Shown in pieces: positions 11,704 through 23,310 of a stretch of DNA of 64,000 nt; positions within the stretch are counted from its first letter, which is position 1, and every line of letters begins with the position of its first letter. The position numbers and the translations under genes were made by a program. The notes below the pieces were generated by a model that was not told where the DNA came from, made no database searches, and saw only the letters and a list, made by a program, of their open reading frames with translations. Source of the stretch: Owenia fusiformis (taxonomy: Eukaryota > Annelida > Polychaeta > Sabellida > Oweniidae); contig CAIIXF020000002.1 of NCBI GenBank assembly GCA_903813345.2, positions 11,864,150 to 11,928,149 of the forward strand, read 5' to 3'.

Positions 11704-14641
11704 CATCGCTGATCTTTTCCTTAAATGTACTTTCAGGTGCAGTCCTCTTGCCTTGGAGAGAACAGAAAGAACCACAAAGGGAAAACCACAGAGAATCTAC
11801 AATTTGTGCTACCTACCTGCAGCATTTGTGATCTACATACCTCTTGCCTTGGAGAGAACAAAAAGAAACACAAAAGGAAAACCACAGAGAATGTGCAATT
11901 TGTGCTACCTATCTGCAGCATTTATATCTACATACCATCTTGTTAAAGGTACTGTAACACATAATCAGTTCTATCATTTGATGATTTTGCTCTCTGGTTC
12001 AGTACAGTTATTCCACAACGACACATTTTTCAATTGTTGGGATTCTAATCCCATTGTTGGCACATGTATGTTTGGCAAACATTTTTTCTTAGAAATACAC
12101 TAAAAGAGGACTGCCTTGATTTCACTTAATGTACAGATGTACCATGAAGCCATGTTTCATTATTTTCACATGTGGTCTGTGTTCTTAAAGAATATACATA
12201 TGCTCAACTATTCCATTCTTCCTACAGAGTTACATCTGCCCAAGCAGTTAGTTGACTTGATGATATAAATCTTGAGCCAGGAGGGGTATAAGGCTATGAC
12301 AGATTTACTAGAGTCAATGAAAGGAATGTCTTTGCATTCCCTCCTCCGCTTGCATTGGAAGTGACTCGACCAAGTTGCATCCTTGTATTTTTCATTTTCT
12401 TATCTTGTATCTTTCAGGTACAACTATGAGAGAGATGCAGCAAACACACCAAGTTAGGGCGATAGCTGGATCAGTCTTTCGACAACTTTGAGCCATCAGG
12501 TCCGGTCCACGTAAACAGTATCATGGGCGAGAGGTGTTCGTGTTCCTGTCACCAAAGCACCAAAGTAAGTACATTTTTTTTTCTATTCAATTATTACAAC
12601 AGGTTAGTTCCTCTGTTTTCAGGTTCCCTTTCAGCTTGGAGATGAGGAGCCCGATGACCAACGACACAACCGAGACAACAGCTGCGTTCCTGCGTTCCTG
12701 CTACCTAAGTTAAGTATTCCTTCCTGGTTTTGCATAGGGATGGGGGGCGCCTCCCAGTTTGATATTTACTTGTGGACTTTTGTTGGCCGACCCATATTTT
12801 TGGTGGAGAAACTTGGACTCTAAGGTAAAGTGGGAGGGGGGTGGTTGGGTTTCCGGGGGGATAGAGTTCATGTTTCAAAATCAAAAATATGGAAGTCTAC
12901 TGGTTTATATCAAATTGGGAGAAATAAATTTTATCTTTTGTAATATTCTGTAAATTTTTAGTAGTGTAGTGTAAAGTATAGTGTAAAGTTTTATTTAAAG
13001 TTTTTATGTAAAGTTTTATGTAAAATAACAACTACTACAACATGTTTTATCTATTTGTAGCACAGATGGTGAAGTCCCTGCGAAAAGACGGTCCTGTTGG
13101 AATCACATTTTTTCCACGAGGGGACTAGGTCAAGTTTCCAGGACTTACAGTAGATGTCGCATTTTGACCAGTTTTATCTCTTGCAATCAGTTGCATCCCA
13201 TTAGAAGGGGGGGGGAACTCCCAGTACTATTCCAGTTTTCCTGCGGAATAACAGTCCTGTTGAAATCACATTTGTCTCCATTAGGGGACTAGGTTGAGTT
13301 TCAAGGACCTACCGTACATGTCGCTCTGACCAGTTTTTATCTCTTGCAATCAATTGCATCCCATTAGCAGGGGGGGGGGACTCCCAGTACTCTTCCAGTT
13401 TTCCTGCGGAAAGACAGTCCTGTTGAAATCACATTTGTCTCCATTAGGGGACTAGGTTGAGTTTCAAGGACTTACCGTAGATGTCGCTTTTGACCAGTTT
13501 TCATCTCTTGCAATCAGTTGCATCCCATTAGCAGGGGGGGAACTCCCAGTACTATTCCAGTTTTCGTGCGGAAGGACGGTCCTGTTGAAATCACATTTGT
13601 CTCCATTAGGGGACTAGGTTGAGTTTCAAGGACCTACCGTACATGTCGCTCTGACCAGTTTTTATCTCTTGCAATCAATTGCATCCCATTAGCAGGGGGG
13701 GACTCCCAGTACTCTTCCAGTTTTCCTGCGGAAAGACAGTCCTGTTGAAATCACATTTGTCTCCATTAGGGGACTAGGTTGAGTTTCAAGGACTTACCAT
13801 AGATGTCGCTTTTGACCAGTTTTCATCTCTTGCAATCAGTTGCATCCCATTAGCAGGGGGGGGGGACTCCCAGTACTATTCCAGTTTTCGTGCGGAAGGA
13901 CGGTCCTGTTGAAATCACATTTGTCTCCATTAGGAGACTAGGTTGAGTTTCAAGGACTTACTGTAGATGTCGCTTTTGACCAGTTTTTATCTCTTGCAAT
14001 CAGTTGCATCCCATTAGCAGGGGGCTGCTCCCAGTACTATTCTAGTTTTTCTTGGGGGGAAGTCAAACAACCAGACAACCAACCAGACAACCAACCAACC
14101 AACTTACCGAACATCCAACCGACCAACCAATGACCCAATAGGCTTAATCTATTAACTAACTTACTTACTAACCAACCAACTAACCAACCAGACAACCACC
14201 AGACCACCCAATAGGTTAAAACTAACCAACCAACTAACTAATTAATCAACAAACTAATCAATACTCCATCCAACGAACCAAACAACCAACGAACCAGACA
14301 AGCAACGAACCAGACAAGCAACGAACCAGACAAGCAACGAACCAGATGACCAAGATCATGGATCTAGTGCTTAGTATTGTATTGTATTGTATTGTATTGT
14401 ATTGTATTGTATAGTTTTGTATTGTTTTGTTTTGTATTGTATTGTATTTCGTTGACCAGTACTTACTCAGTAATGATTCAATTTTAAAGTTGACTTCAAG
14501 TACTACTCCAGATCTAAATTTTGAAGGTCTGAAGTCTTGTGTTCATTTTAGCTACAGTTGTAGATTGAAGGGTCTTTTCTTTTGGGTTTTCATGTTAAAA
14601 TTGTGGGCTTAGTTTCGGGGTTTCTTTCTTTTTAATTGAAC
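11704..14641 (+). repeat. Satellite unit 5
   Basis: 2,938 bp with six nested repeats (about 13061-14040). Units 5, 6 and the first part of 7 form a nearly identical trio (shared GAATGTGCAATTTG, TTTTTTCTTAGAAA, CGCTTGCATTGG), pointing to a recent local amplification. Confidence 0.95.
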
Positions 14642-17614
14642 AATCGCTGATCTTTTCCTTAAATGTACTTTCAGGTGCAGTCCTCTTGCCTTGGAGAGAA
14701 CAGAAAGAACCACAAAGGGAAAACCACAGAGAATCTACAATTTGTGCTACCTACCTGCAGCATTTGTGATCTACATACCTCTTGCCTTGGAGAGAACAAA
14801 AAGAAACACAAAAGGAAAACCACAGAGAATGTGCAATTTGTGCTACCTATCTGCAGCATTTATATCTACATACCATCTTGTTAAAGGTACTGTAACACAT
14901 AATCAGTTCTATCATTTGATGATTTTGCTCTCTGGTTCAGTACAGTTATTCCACAACGACACATTTTTCAATTGTTGGGATTCTAATCCCATTGTTGGCA
15001 CATGTATGTTTGGCAAACATTTTTTCTTAGAAATACACTAAAAGAGGACTGCCTTGATTTCACTTAATGTACAGATGTACCATGAAGCCATGTTTCATTA
15101 TTTTCACATGTGGTCTGTGTTCTTAAAGAATATACATATGCTCAACTATTCCATTCTTCCTACAGAGTTACATCTGCCCAAGCAGTTAGTTGACTTGATG
15201 ATATAAATCTTGAGCCAGGAGGGGTATAAGGCTATGACAGATTTACTAGAGTCAATGAAAGGAATGTCTTTGCATTCCCTCCTCCGCTTGCATTGGAAGT
15301 GACTCGACCAAGTTGCATCCTTGTATTTTTCATTTTCTTATCTTGTATTTTTCAGGTACAACTATGAGAGAGATGCAGCAAACACACCAAGTTAGGGCGA
15401 TAGCTGGATCAGTCTTTCGACAACTTTGAGCCATCAGGTCCGGTCCACGTAAACAGTATCATGGGCGAGAGGTGTTCGTGTTCCTGTCACCAAAGCACCA
15501 AAGTAAGTACATTTTTTTTTCTATTCAATTATTACAACAGGTTAGTTCCTCTGTTTTCAGGTTCCCTTTCAGCTTGGAGATGAGGAGCCCGATGACCAAC
15601 GACACAACCGAGACAACAGCTGCGTTCCTGCGTTCCTGCTACCTAAGTTAAGTATTCCTTCCTGGTTTTGCATAGGGATGGGGGGCGCCTCCCAGTTTGA
15701 TATTTACTTGTGGACTTTTGTTGGCCGACCCATATTTTTGGTGGAGAAACTTGGACTCTAAGGTAAAGTGGGAGGGGGGTGGTTGGGTTTCCGGGGGGAT
15801 AGAGTTCATGTTTCAAAATCAAAAATATGGAAGTCTACTGGTTTATATCAAATTGGGAGAAATAAATTTTATCTTTTGTAATATTCTGTAAATTTTTAGT
15901 AGTGTAGTGTAAAGTATAGTGTAAAGTTTTATTTAAAGTTTTTATGTAAAGTTTTATGTAAAATAACAACTACTACAACATGTTTTATCTATTTGTAGCA
16001 CAGATGGTGAAGTCCCTGCGAAAAGACGGTCCTGTTGGAATCACATTTTTTCCACGAGGGGACTAGGTCAAGTTTCCAGGACTTACAGTAGATGTCGCAT
16101 TTTGACCAGTTTTATCTCTTGCAATCAGTTGCATCCCATTAGAAGGGGGGGGGGGGGAACTCCCAGTACTATTCCAGTTTTCCTGCGGAATAACAGTCCT
16201 GTTGAAATCACATTTGTCTCCATTAGGGGACTAGGTTGAGTTTCAAGGACCTACCGTACATGTCGCTCTGACCAGTTTTTATCTCTTGCAATCAATTGCA
16301 TCCCATTAGCAGGGGGGGGGACTCCCAGTACTCTTCCAGTTTTCCTGCGGAAAGACAGTCCTGTTGAAATCACATTTGTCTCCATTAGGGGACTAGGTTG
16401 AGTTTCAAGGACTTACCGTAGATGTCGCTTTTGACCAGTTTTCATCTCTTGCAATCAGTTGCATCCCATTAGCAGGGGGGGAACTCCCAGTACTATTCCA
16501 GTTTTCGTGCGGAAGGACGGTCCTGTTGAAATCACATTTGTCTCCATTAGGGGACTAGGTTGAGTTTCAAGGACCTACCGTACATGTCGCTCTGACCAGT
16601 TTTTATCTCTTGCAATCAATTGCATCCCATTAGCAGGGGGGGGACTCCCAGTACTCTTCCAGTTTTCCTGCGGAAAGACAGTCCTGTTGAAATCACATTT
16701 GTCTCCATTAGGGGACTAGGTTGAGTTTCAAGGACTTACCATAGATGTCGCTTTTGACCAGTTTTCATCTCTTGCAATCAGTTGCATCCCATTAGCAAGG
16801 GGGGGGACTCCCAGTACTATTCCAGTTTTCGTGCGGAAGGACGGTCCTGTTGAAATCACATTTGTCTCCATTAGGAGACTAGGTTGAGTTTCAAGGACTT
16901 ACTGTAGATGTCGCTTTTGACCAGTTTTTATCTCTTGCAATCAGTTGCATCCCATTAGCAGGGGGCTGCTCCCAGTACTATTCTAGTTTTTCTTGGGGGG
17001 AAGTCAAACAACCAGACAACCAACCAGACAACCAACCAACCAACTTACCGAACATCCAACCGACCAACCAATGACCCAATAGGCTTAATCTATTAACTAA
17101 CTTACTTACTAACCAACCAACTAACCAACCAACTAACCAACCAGACAACCACCAGACCACCCAATAGGTTAAAACTAACCAACCAACTAACTAATTAATC
17201 AACAAACTAATCAATACTCCATCCAACGAACCAAACAACCAACGAACCAGACAAGCAACGAACCAGACAAGCAATGAACCAGACAAGCAACGAACCAGAT
17301 GACCAAGATCATGGATCTAGTGCTTAGTATTGTATTGTATTGTATTGTATTGTATTGTATTGTATTGTATTGTATTGTATTGTATAGTTTTGTATTGTTT
17401 TGTTTTGTATTGTATTGTATTTCGTTGACCAGTACTTACTCAGTAATGATTCAATTTTAAAGTTGACTTCAAGTACTACTCCAGATCTAAATTTTGAAGG
17501 TCTGAAGTCTTGTGTTCATTTTAGCTACAGTTGTAGATTGAAGGGTCTTTTCTTTTGGGTTTTCATGTTAAAATTGTGGGCTTAGTTTCGGGGTTTCTTT
17601 CTTTTTAATTGAAC
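14642..17614 (+). repeat. Satellite unit 6
   Basis: 2,973 bp, nearly identical to unit 5. Differences are mainly homopolymer G-run lengths (near 16145 and 16797), an extra ACCAACTA repeat in the CAAC tract and a longer TATTG tract (about 17327-17385). Confidence 0.95.
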
Positions 17615-20039
17615 CATCGCTGATCTTTTCCTTAAATGTACTTTCAGGTGCAGTCCTCTTGCCTTGGAGAGAACAGAAAGAACCACAAAGGGAAAACCAC
17701 AGAGAATCTACAATTTGTGCTACCTACCTGCAGCATTTGTGATCTACATACCTCTTGCCTTGGAGAGAACAAAAAGAAACACAAAAGGAAAACCACAGAG
17801 AATGTGCAATTTGTGCTACCTATCTGCAGCATTTATATCTACATACCATCTTGTTAAAGGTACTGTAACACATAATCAGTTCTATCATTTGATGATTTTG
17901 CTCTCTGGTTCAGTACAGTTATTCCACAACGACACATTTTTCAATTGTTGGGATTCTAATCCCATTGTTGGCACATGTATGTTTGGCAAACATTTTTTCT
18001 TAGAAATACACTAAAAGAGGACTGCCTTGATTTCACTTAATGTACAGATGTACCATGAAGCCATGTTTCATTATTTTCACATGTGGTCTGTGTTCTTAAA
18101 GAATATACATATGCTCAACTATTCCATTCTTCCTACAGAGTTACATCTGCCCAAGCAGTTAGTTGACTTGATGATATAAATCTTGAGCCAGGAGGGGTAT
18201 AAGGCTATGACAGATTTACTAGAGTCAATGAAAGGAATGTCTTTGCATTCCCTCCTCCGCTTGCATTGGAAGTGACTCGACCAAGTTGCATCCTTGTATT
18301 TTTCATTTTCTTATCTTGTATTTTTCAGGTACAACTATGAGAGAGATGCAGCAAACACACCAAGTTAGGGCGATAGCTGGATCAGTCTTTCGACAACTTT
18401 GAGCCATCAGGTCCGGTCCACGTAAACAGTATCATGGGCGAGAGGTGTTCGTGTTCCTGTCACCAAAGCACCAAAGTAAGTACATTTTTTTTTCTATTCA
18501 ATTATTACAACAGGTTAGTTCCTCTGTTTTCAGGTTCCCTTTCAGCTTGGAGATGAGGAGCCCGATGACCAACGACACAACCGAGACAACAGCTGCGTTC
18601 CTGCGTTCCTGCTACCTAAGTTAAGTATTCCTTCCTGGTTTTGCATAGGGATGGGGGGCGCCTCCCAGTTTGATATTTAATTGTGGACTTTTGTTGGCCG
18701 ACCCATATTTTTGGTGGAGAAACTTGGACTCTAAGGTAAAGTGGGAGGGGGGTGGTTGGGTTTCCGGTGGGATAGAGTTCATGTTTCAAAATCAAAAATA
18801 TGGAAGTCTACTGGTTTATATCAAATTGGGAGAAATAAATTTTATCTTTTGTAATATTCTGTAAATTTTTAGTAGTGTAGTGTAAAGTATAGTGTAAAGT
18901 TTTATTTAAAGTTTTTATGTAAAGTTTTATGTAAAATAACAACTACTACAACATGTTTTATCTATTTGTAGCACAGATGGTGAAGTCCCTGCGAAAAGAC
19001 GGTCCTGTTGGAATCACATTTTTTCCACGAGGGGACTAGGTCAAGTTTCCAGGACTTACAGTAGATGTCGCATTTTGACCAGTTTTATCTCTTGCAATCA
19101 GTTGCATCCCATTAGAAGGGGGGGGGGGAACTCCCAGTACTATTCCAGTTTTCCTGCGGAATAACAGTCCTGTTGAAATCACATTTGTCTCCATTAGGGG
19201 ACTAGGTTGAGTTTCAAGGACCTACCGTACATGTCGCTCTGACCAGTTTTTATCTCTTGCAATCAATTGCATCCCATTAGCAGGGGGGGGGACTCCCAGT
19301 ACTCTTCCAGTTTTCCTGCGGAAAGACAGTCCTGTTGAAATCACATTTGTCTCCATTAGGGGACTAGGTTGAGTTTCAAGGACTTACTGTAGATGTCGCT
19401 TTTGACCAGTTTTTATCTCTTGCAATCAGTTGCATCCGATTAGCAGGGGGCTGCTCCCAGTACTATTCTAGTTTTTCTTGGGGGGAAGTCAAACAACCAG
19501 ACAACCAACCAGACAACCAACCAGACAACCAACCAACCAACTTACCGAACATCCAACCGACCAACCAATGACCCAATAGGCTTAATCTATTAACTAACTT
19601 ACTTACTAACCAACCAACTAACCAACCACCAGACCACCCAATAGGTTAAAACTAACCAACCAACTAACTAATTAATCAACAAACTAATCAACACTCCATC
19701 CAACGAACCAAACAACCAACGAACCAGACAAGCAACGAACCAGATGACCAAGATCATGGATCTAGTGCTTAGTATTGTATTGTATTGTATTGTATTGTAT
19801 TGTATTGTATAGTTTTGTATTGTTTTGTTTTGTATTGTATTGTATTTCGTTGACCAGTACTTACTCAGTAATGATTCAATTTTAAAGTTGACTTCAAGTT
19901 CTACTCCAGATCTTAATTTTGAAGGTCTGAAGTCTTGTGTTCATTTTAGCTACAGTTGTAGATTGAAGGGTCTTTTCTTTTGGGTTTTCATGTTAAAATT
20001 ATGGGCTTATTTTCGGGGTTTCTTTCTTTTTAATTGAAC
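17615..20039 (+). repeat. Satellite unit 7 (short, 3 nested repeats)
   Basis: 2,425 bp. The first part matches units 5/6, while from about 19330 the variants switch to those of unit 3. The switch lies inside the nested 162-bp array, where only three repeats remain. This is what unequal crossing-over within the inner array would leave. Confidence 0.95.
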
Positions 20040-22463
20040 CATCGCTGATCTTTTCCTTAAATGTACTTTCAGGTGTAGTCCTCTTGCCTTGGAGAGAACA
20101 GAAAGAACCACAAAGGGAAAACCACAGAGAATCTACAATTTGTGCTACCTACCTGCTGCATTTGTGATCTACATACCTCTTGCCTTGGAGAGAACAAAAA
20201 GAAACACAAAAGGAAAACCACAGAGAATCTGTAATTTGTGCTACCTATCTGCAGCATTTATATCTACATACCATCTTGTTAAAGGTACATGTACTGTAAC
20301 ACATAATCAGTTCTATCATTTGATGATTTTGCTCTCTGGTTCAGTACGGTTATTCCACAACGACACATTTTTCAATTGTTGGGATTCTAATCCCATTGTT
20401 GGCACATGTATGTTTGGCAAACATTTTTTCTAAGAATTACACTAAAAGAGGACTGCCTTGATTTCACTTAATGTACAGATGTACCATGAATCCATGTTTC
20501 ATTATTTTCACATGTGGTCTGTGTTCTTAGAGAATATACATATGCTCAACTATTCCATTCTTCCTACAGAGTTACATCTGCCCAAGCAGTTAGTTGACTT
20601 GATGATATAAATCTTGAGCCAGGAGGGGTATAAGGCTATGACAGATTTACTAGAGTCAATGAAAGGAATGTCTTTGCATTCCCTCCTCCGCTTGTATTGG
20701 AAGTGACTCGACCAAGTTGCATCCTTGTATTTTTCATTTTCTTATCTTGTATTTTTCAGGTACAACTATGAGAGAGATGCAGCAAACACACCAAGTTAGG
20801 GCGACAGCTGGATCAGTCTTTCGACAACTTTGAGCCATCAGGTCCGGTCCACGTAAACAGTATCATGGGCGAGAGGTGTTCGTGTTCCTGTCACCAAAGC
20901 ACCAAAGTAAGTACATTTTTTTTTCTATTCAATTATTACAACAGGTTAGTTCCTCTGTTTTCAGGTTCCCTTTCAGCTTGGAGATGAGGAGCCCGATGAC
21001 CAACGACACAACCGAGACAACAGCTGCGTTCCTGCTACCTAAGTTAAGTATTCCTTCCTGGTTTTGCATAGGGATGGGGGGCGCCTCCCAGTTTGATATT
21101 TACTTGTGGACTTTTGTTGGCCGACCCATATTTTTGGTGGAGAAACTTGGACTCTAAGGTAAAGTGGGAGGGGGGTGGTTGGGTTTCCAGAGGGATAGAG
21201 TTCATGTTTCAAAATCAAAAATATGGAAGTCTACTGGTTTATATCAAATTGGGAGAAATAAATTTTATCTTTTGTAATATTCTGTAAATTTTTAGTAGTG
21301 TAGTGTAAAGTATAGTGTAAAGTTTTATTTAAAGTTTTTATGTAAAGTTTTATGTAAAATAACAACTACTACAACATGTTTTATCTATTTGTAGCACAGA
21401 TGGTGAAGTCCCTGCGAAAAGACGGTCCTGTTGGAATCACATTTTTTCCACGAGGGGACTAGGTCAAGTTTCCAGGACTTACAGTAGATGTCGCATTTTG
21501 ACCAGTTTTATCTCTTGCAATCAGTTGCATCCCATTAGAAGGGGGGGGGAACTCCCAGTACTATTCCAGTTTTCCTGCGGAATGACAGTCCTGTTGAAAT
21601 CACATTTATCTCCATTAGGGGACTAGGTTGAGTTTCAAGGATTTACAGTAGATGTCGCATTTTGACCAGTTTTATCTCTTGCAATCAGTTGCATCCCATT
21701 AGCAGGGGGGGGAACTCCCAGTAGTTTTTCAGTTTTCCTGCAGAAAGACAGTCCTGTTGAAATCACATTTGCCTCCATTAGGGGACTACATGTAGGTTGA
21801 GTTTCAAGGACTTACTGTAGATGTCGCTTTTGACCAGTTTTTATCCCTTGTAATCAGTTGCATCCCATTAGCAGGGGGCTGCTCCCAGTACTATTCCAGT
21901 TTTTCTTGGGGGGGAAGTCAAACAACCAGACAACCAGACAACCAACCAACTTACCGAACATCCAACCGACCAACCAATGACCCAATAGGCTTAATCTATT
22001 AACTAACTTACTTACTAACCAACCAACTAACCAACCAGACAACCACCAGACCACCCAATAGGTTAAAACTAACCAACCAACTAACTAATTAATCAACAAA
22101 CTAATCAACACTCCTTCCAACGAACCAAACAACCAACGAACCAGACAAGCAACGAACCAGACAAGCAACGAACCAGATGACCAAGATCATGGATCTAGTG
22201 CTTAGTATTGTATTGTATTGTATTGTATTGTATTGTATAGTTTTGTATTGTTTTGTATTGTATTGTATTTCGTTGACCAGTACTTACTCAGAAATGATTC
22301 AATTTTAAAGTTGACTTCAAATACTACTCCAGATCTAAATTTTGAAGGTCTGAAGTCTTGTGTTCATTTTAGCTACAGTTGTAGATTGAAGGGTCTTTTC
22401 TTTTGGGTTTTCATGTTAAAATTATGGGCTTAGTTTCGGGGTTTTCTTTCTTTTTAATTGAAC
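20040..22463 (+). repeat. Satellite unit 8 (short, 3 nested repeats)
   Basis: 2,424 bp. The first 1.5 kb copies unit 4. From about 21540 it carries private variants (CATTTATCTCC, an inserted CATGTA near 21789, TTATCCCTTGTAATC), as expected for a unit near the array edge that escapes homogenisation. Confidence 0.95.
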
Positions 22464-22705
22464 CATCGCTGATCTTTTCCTTAAATGTACTTTCAGGTGC
22501 AGTCCTCTTGCCTTGGAGAGAACAAAAGAACCACAAAGGGAAAACCACAGAAAATCTACAATTTGTGCTACCTATCTGCAGCATTTGTATCTACATACCT
22601 CTTGCCAAGGCTGAGAAACATTTACTAGAGTCAATGAAAGGAATGACTCGGTATGTTTTATCATTTGATGATTTTGCTGGTTCAGTATAATTATTCAAAA
22701 ATGAC
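22464..22705 (+). repeat. Truncated ninth satellite unit, right edge of the array
   Basis: The first half of the 85-bp segment is present, then the sequence jumps (CTTGCCAAGGCTGAGAAACA) to later unit positions and stops resembling the unit after about 22705. It is diverged and internally deleted. Confidence 0.85.
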
Positions 22706-22860
22706 ACATTTGGCAGTAGGAAGTTTTTCAGTACTGAGCCTAGCAAATCAAACTTTAAGTTTAAACCTGTCATAAAATAGTACTCACCAAAAAGTTCAAA
22801 TACAATGTAGGCCGGCCTACATCAAGCTTAAACTTTAATATCCTGTTTAAGAACCCCTAT

Positions 22861-23058
22861 TCTAATTATTGAAAATGGATTCTAGTAATACTCTCCTACG
22901 TAAATATACTCGTTGAGACCATTGAACATGCATCACCATTTTAAGTCAATGGTCCCCTTATTGAAATCTTTATTTTCTCAGAAGATCTTAAGTTGATCGA
23001 GACTCAAAATGTAGATTAATTTGGGAGATAATTGTAAGAATCCATTTTCAATAGTAAT
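22861..23058. mobile_element. Small MITE-like inverted-repeat element
   Basis: The left end reads TAATTATTGAAAATGGATTC and the right end, reverse-complemented, reads TAATTACTATTGAAAATGGA, followed by similar ACTCTCC / ATCTCCC blocks. About 195 bp with no coding capacity, so a non-autonomous DNA-transposon derivative. Confidence 0.7.
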
Positions 23059-23228
23059 TATTTTCACATTTGCTCCGATCCATCGGCGGGCACCAGCCTG
23101 ATTGAGTGTTTTGTTCAATATTGTATTGTATACTTATAACATCAAAAACAGTTTAGCTAGTATTTATAAAAGAGCATTCAGAGCATTCAAAAATTAAATC
23201 ATTTTTGATCTTTTTTTTTATTATTTTC

Positions 23229-23310
23229 AAGCTAACTCCTCTTACCTTGAAGAGAACATTTGTGCTACATGTCTGCAGCATCTACATTTATATACTATCT
23301 TGCCATGAAC
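23229..23310 (+). repeat. Decayed fragment of the satellite 85-bp segment
   Basis: CTCCTCTTACCTTGAAGAGAAC, then TTTGTGCTACATGTCTGCAGCAT and a TATACTATCTTGCC stretch, align with the segment CTCTTGCCTTGGAGAGAAC ... TTTGTGCTACCTATCTGCAGCA of the array units, with many substitutions and an internal deletion. An outlying old copy beyond the array edge. Confidence 0.7.

Larger units (their letters stand above)
1..22705. repeat. Large tandem (satellite-like) array, units of about 2.4-3.3 kb
   Basis: The same sequence recurs end to end. Using the anchor 'catcgctgat', units begin near 3091, 5999, 8741, 11704, 14642, 17615, 20040 and 22464. Unit length tracks the number of nested 162-bp repeats (8, 6, 5, 6, 6, 6, 3, 3 copies in order) on a fairly constant backbone of about 1.93-2.0 kb. 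Each unit has, in order: a duplicated segment of about 85 bp (CCTTGGAGAGAACA...), a unique part with exon-like signals, the nested array, a CAAC-rich tract and a TATTG microsatellite. Short open frames recur in every unit but their frames and ends shift between copies, so I do not call them genes. The array continues leftwards out of the window. Confidence 0.97.
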
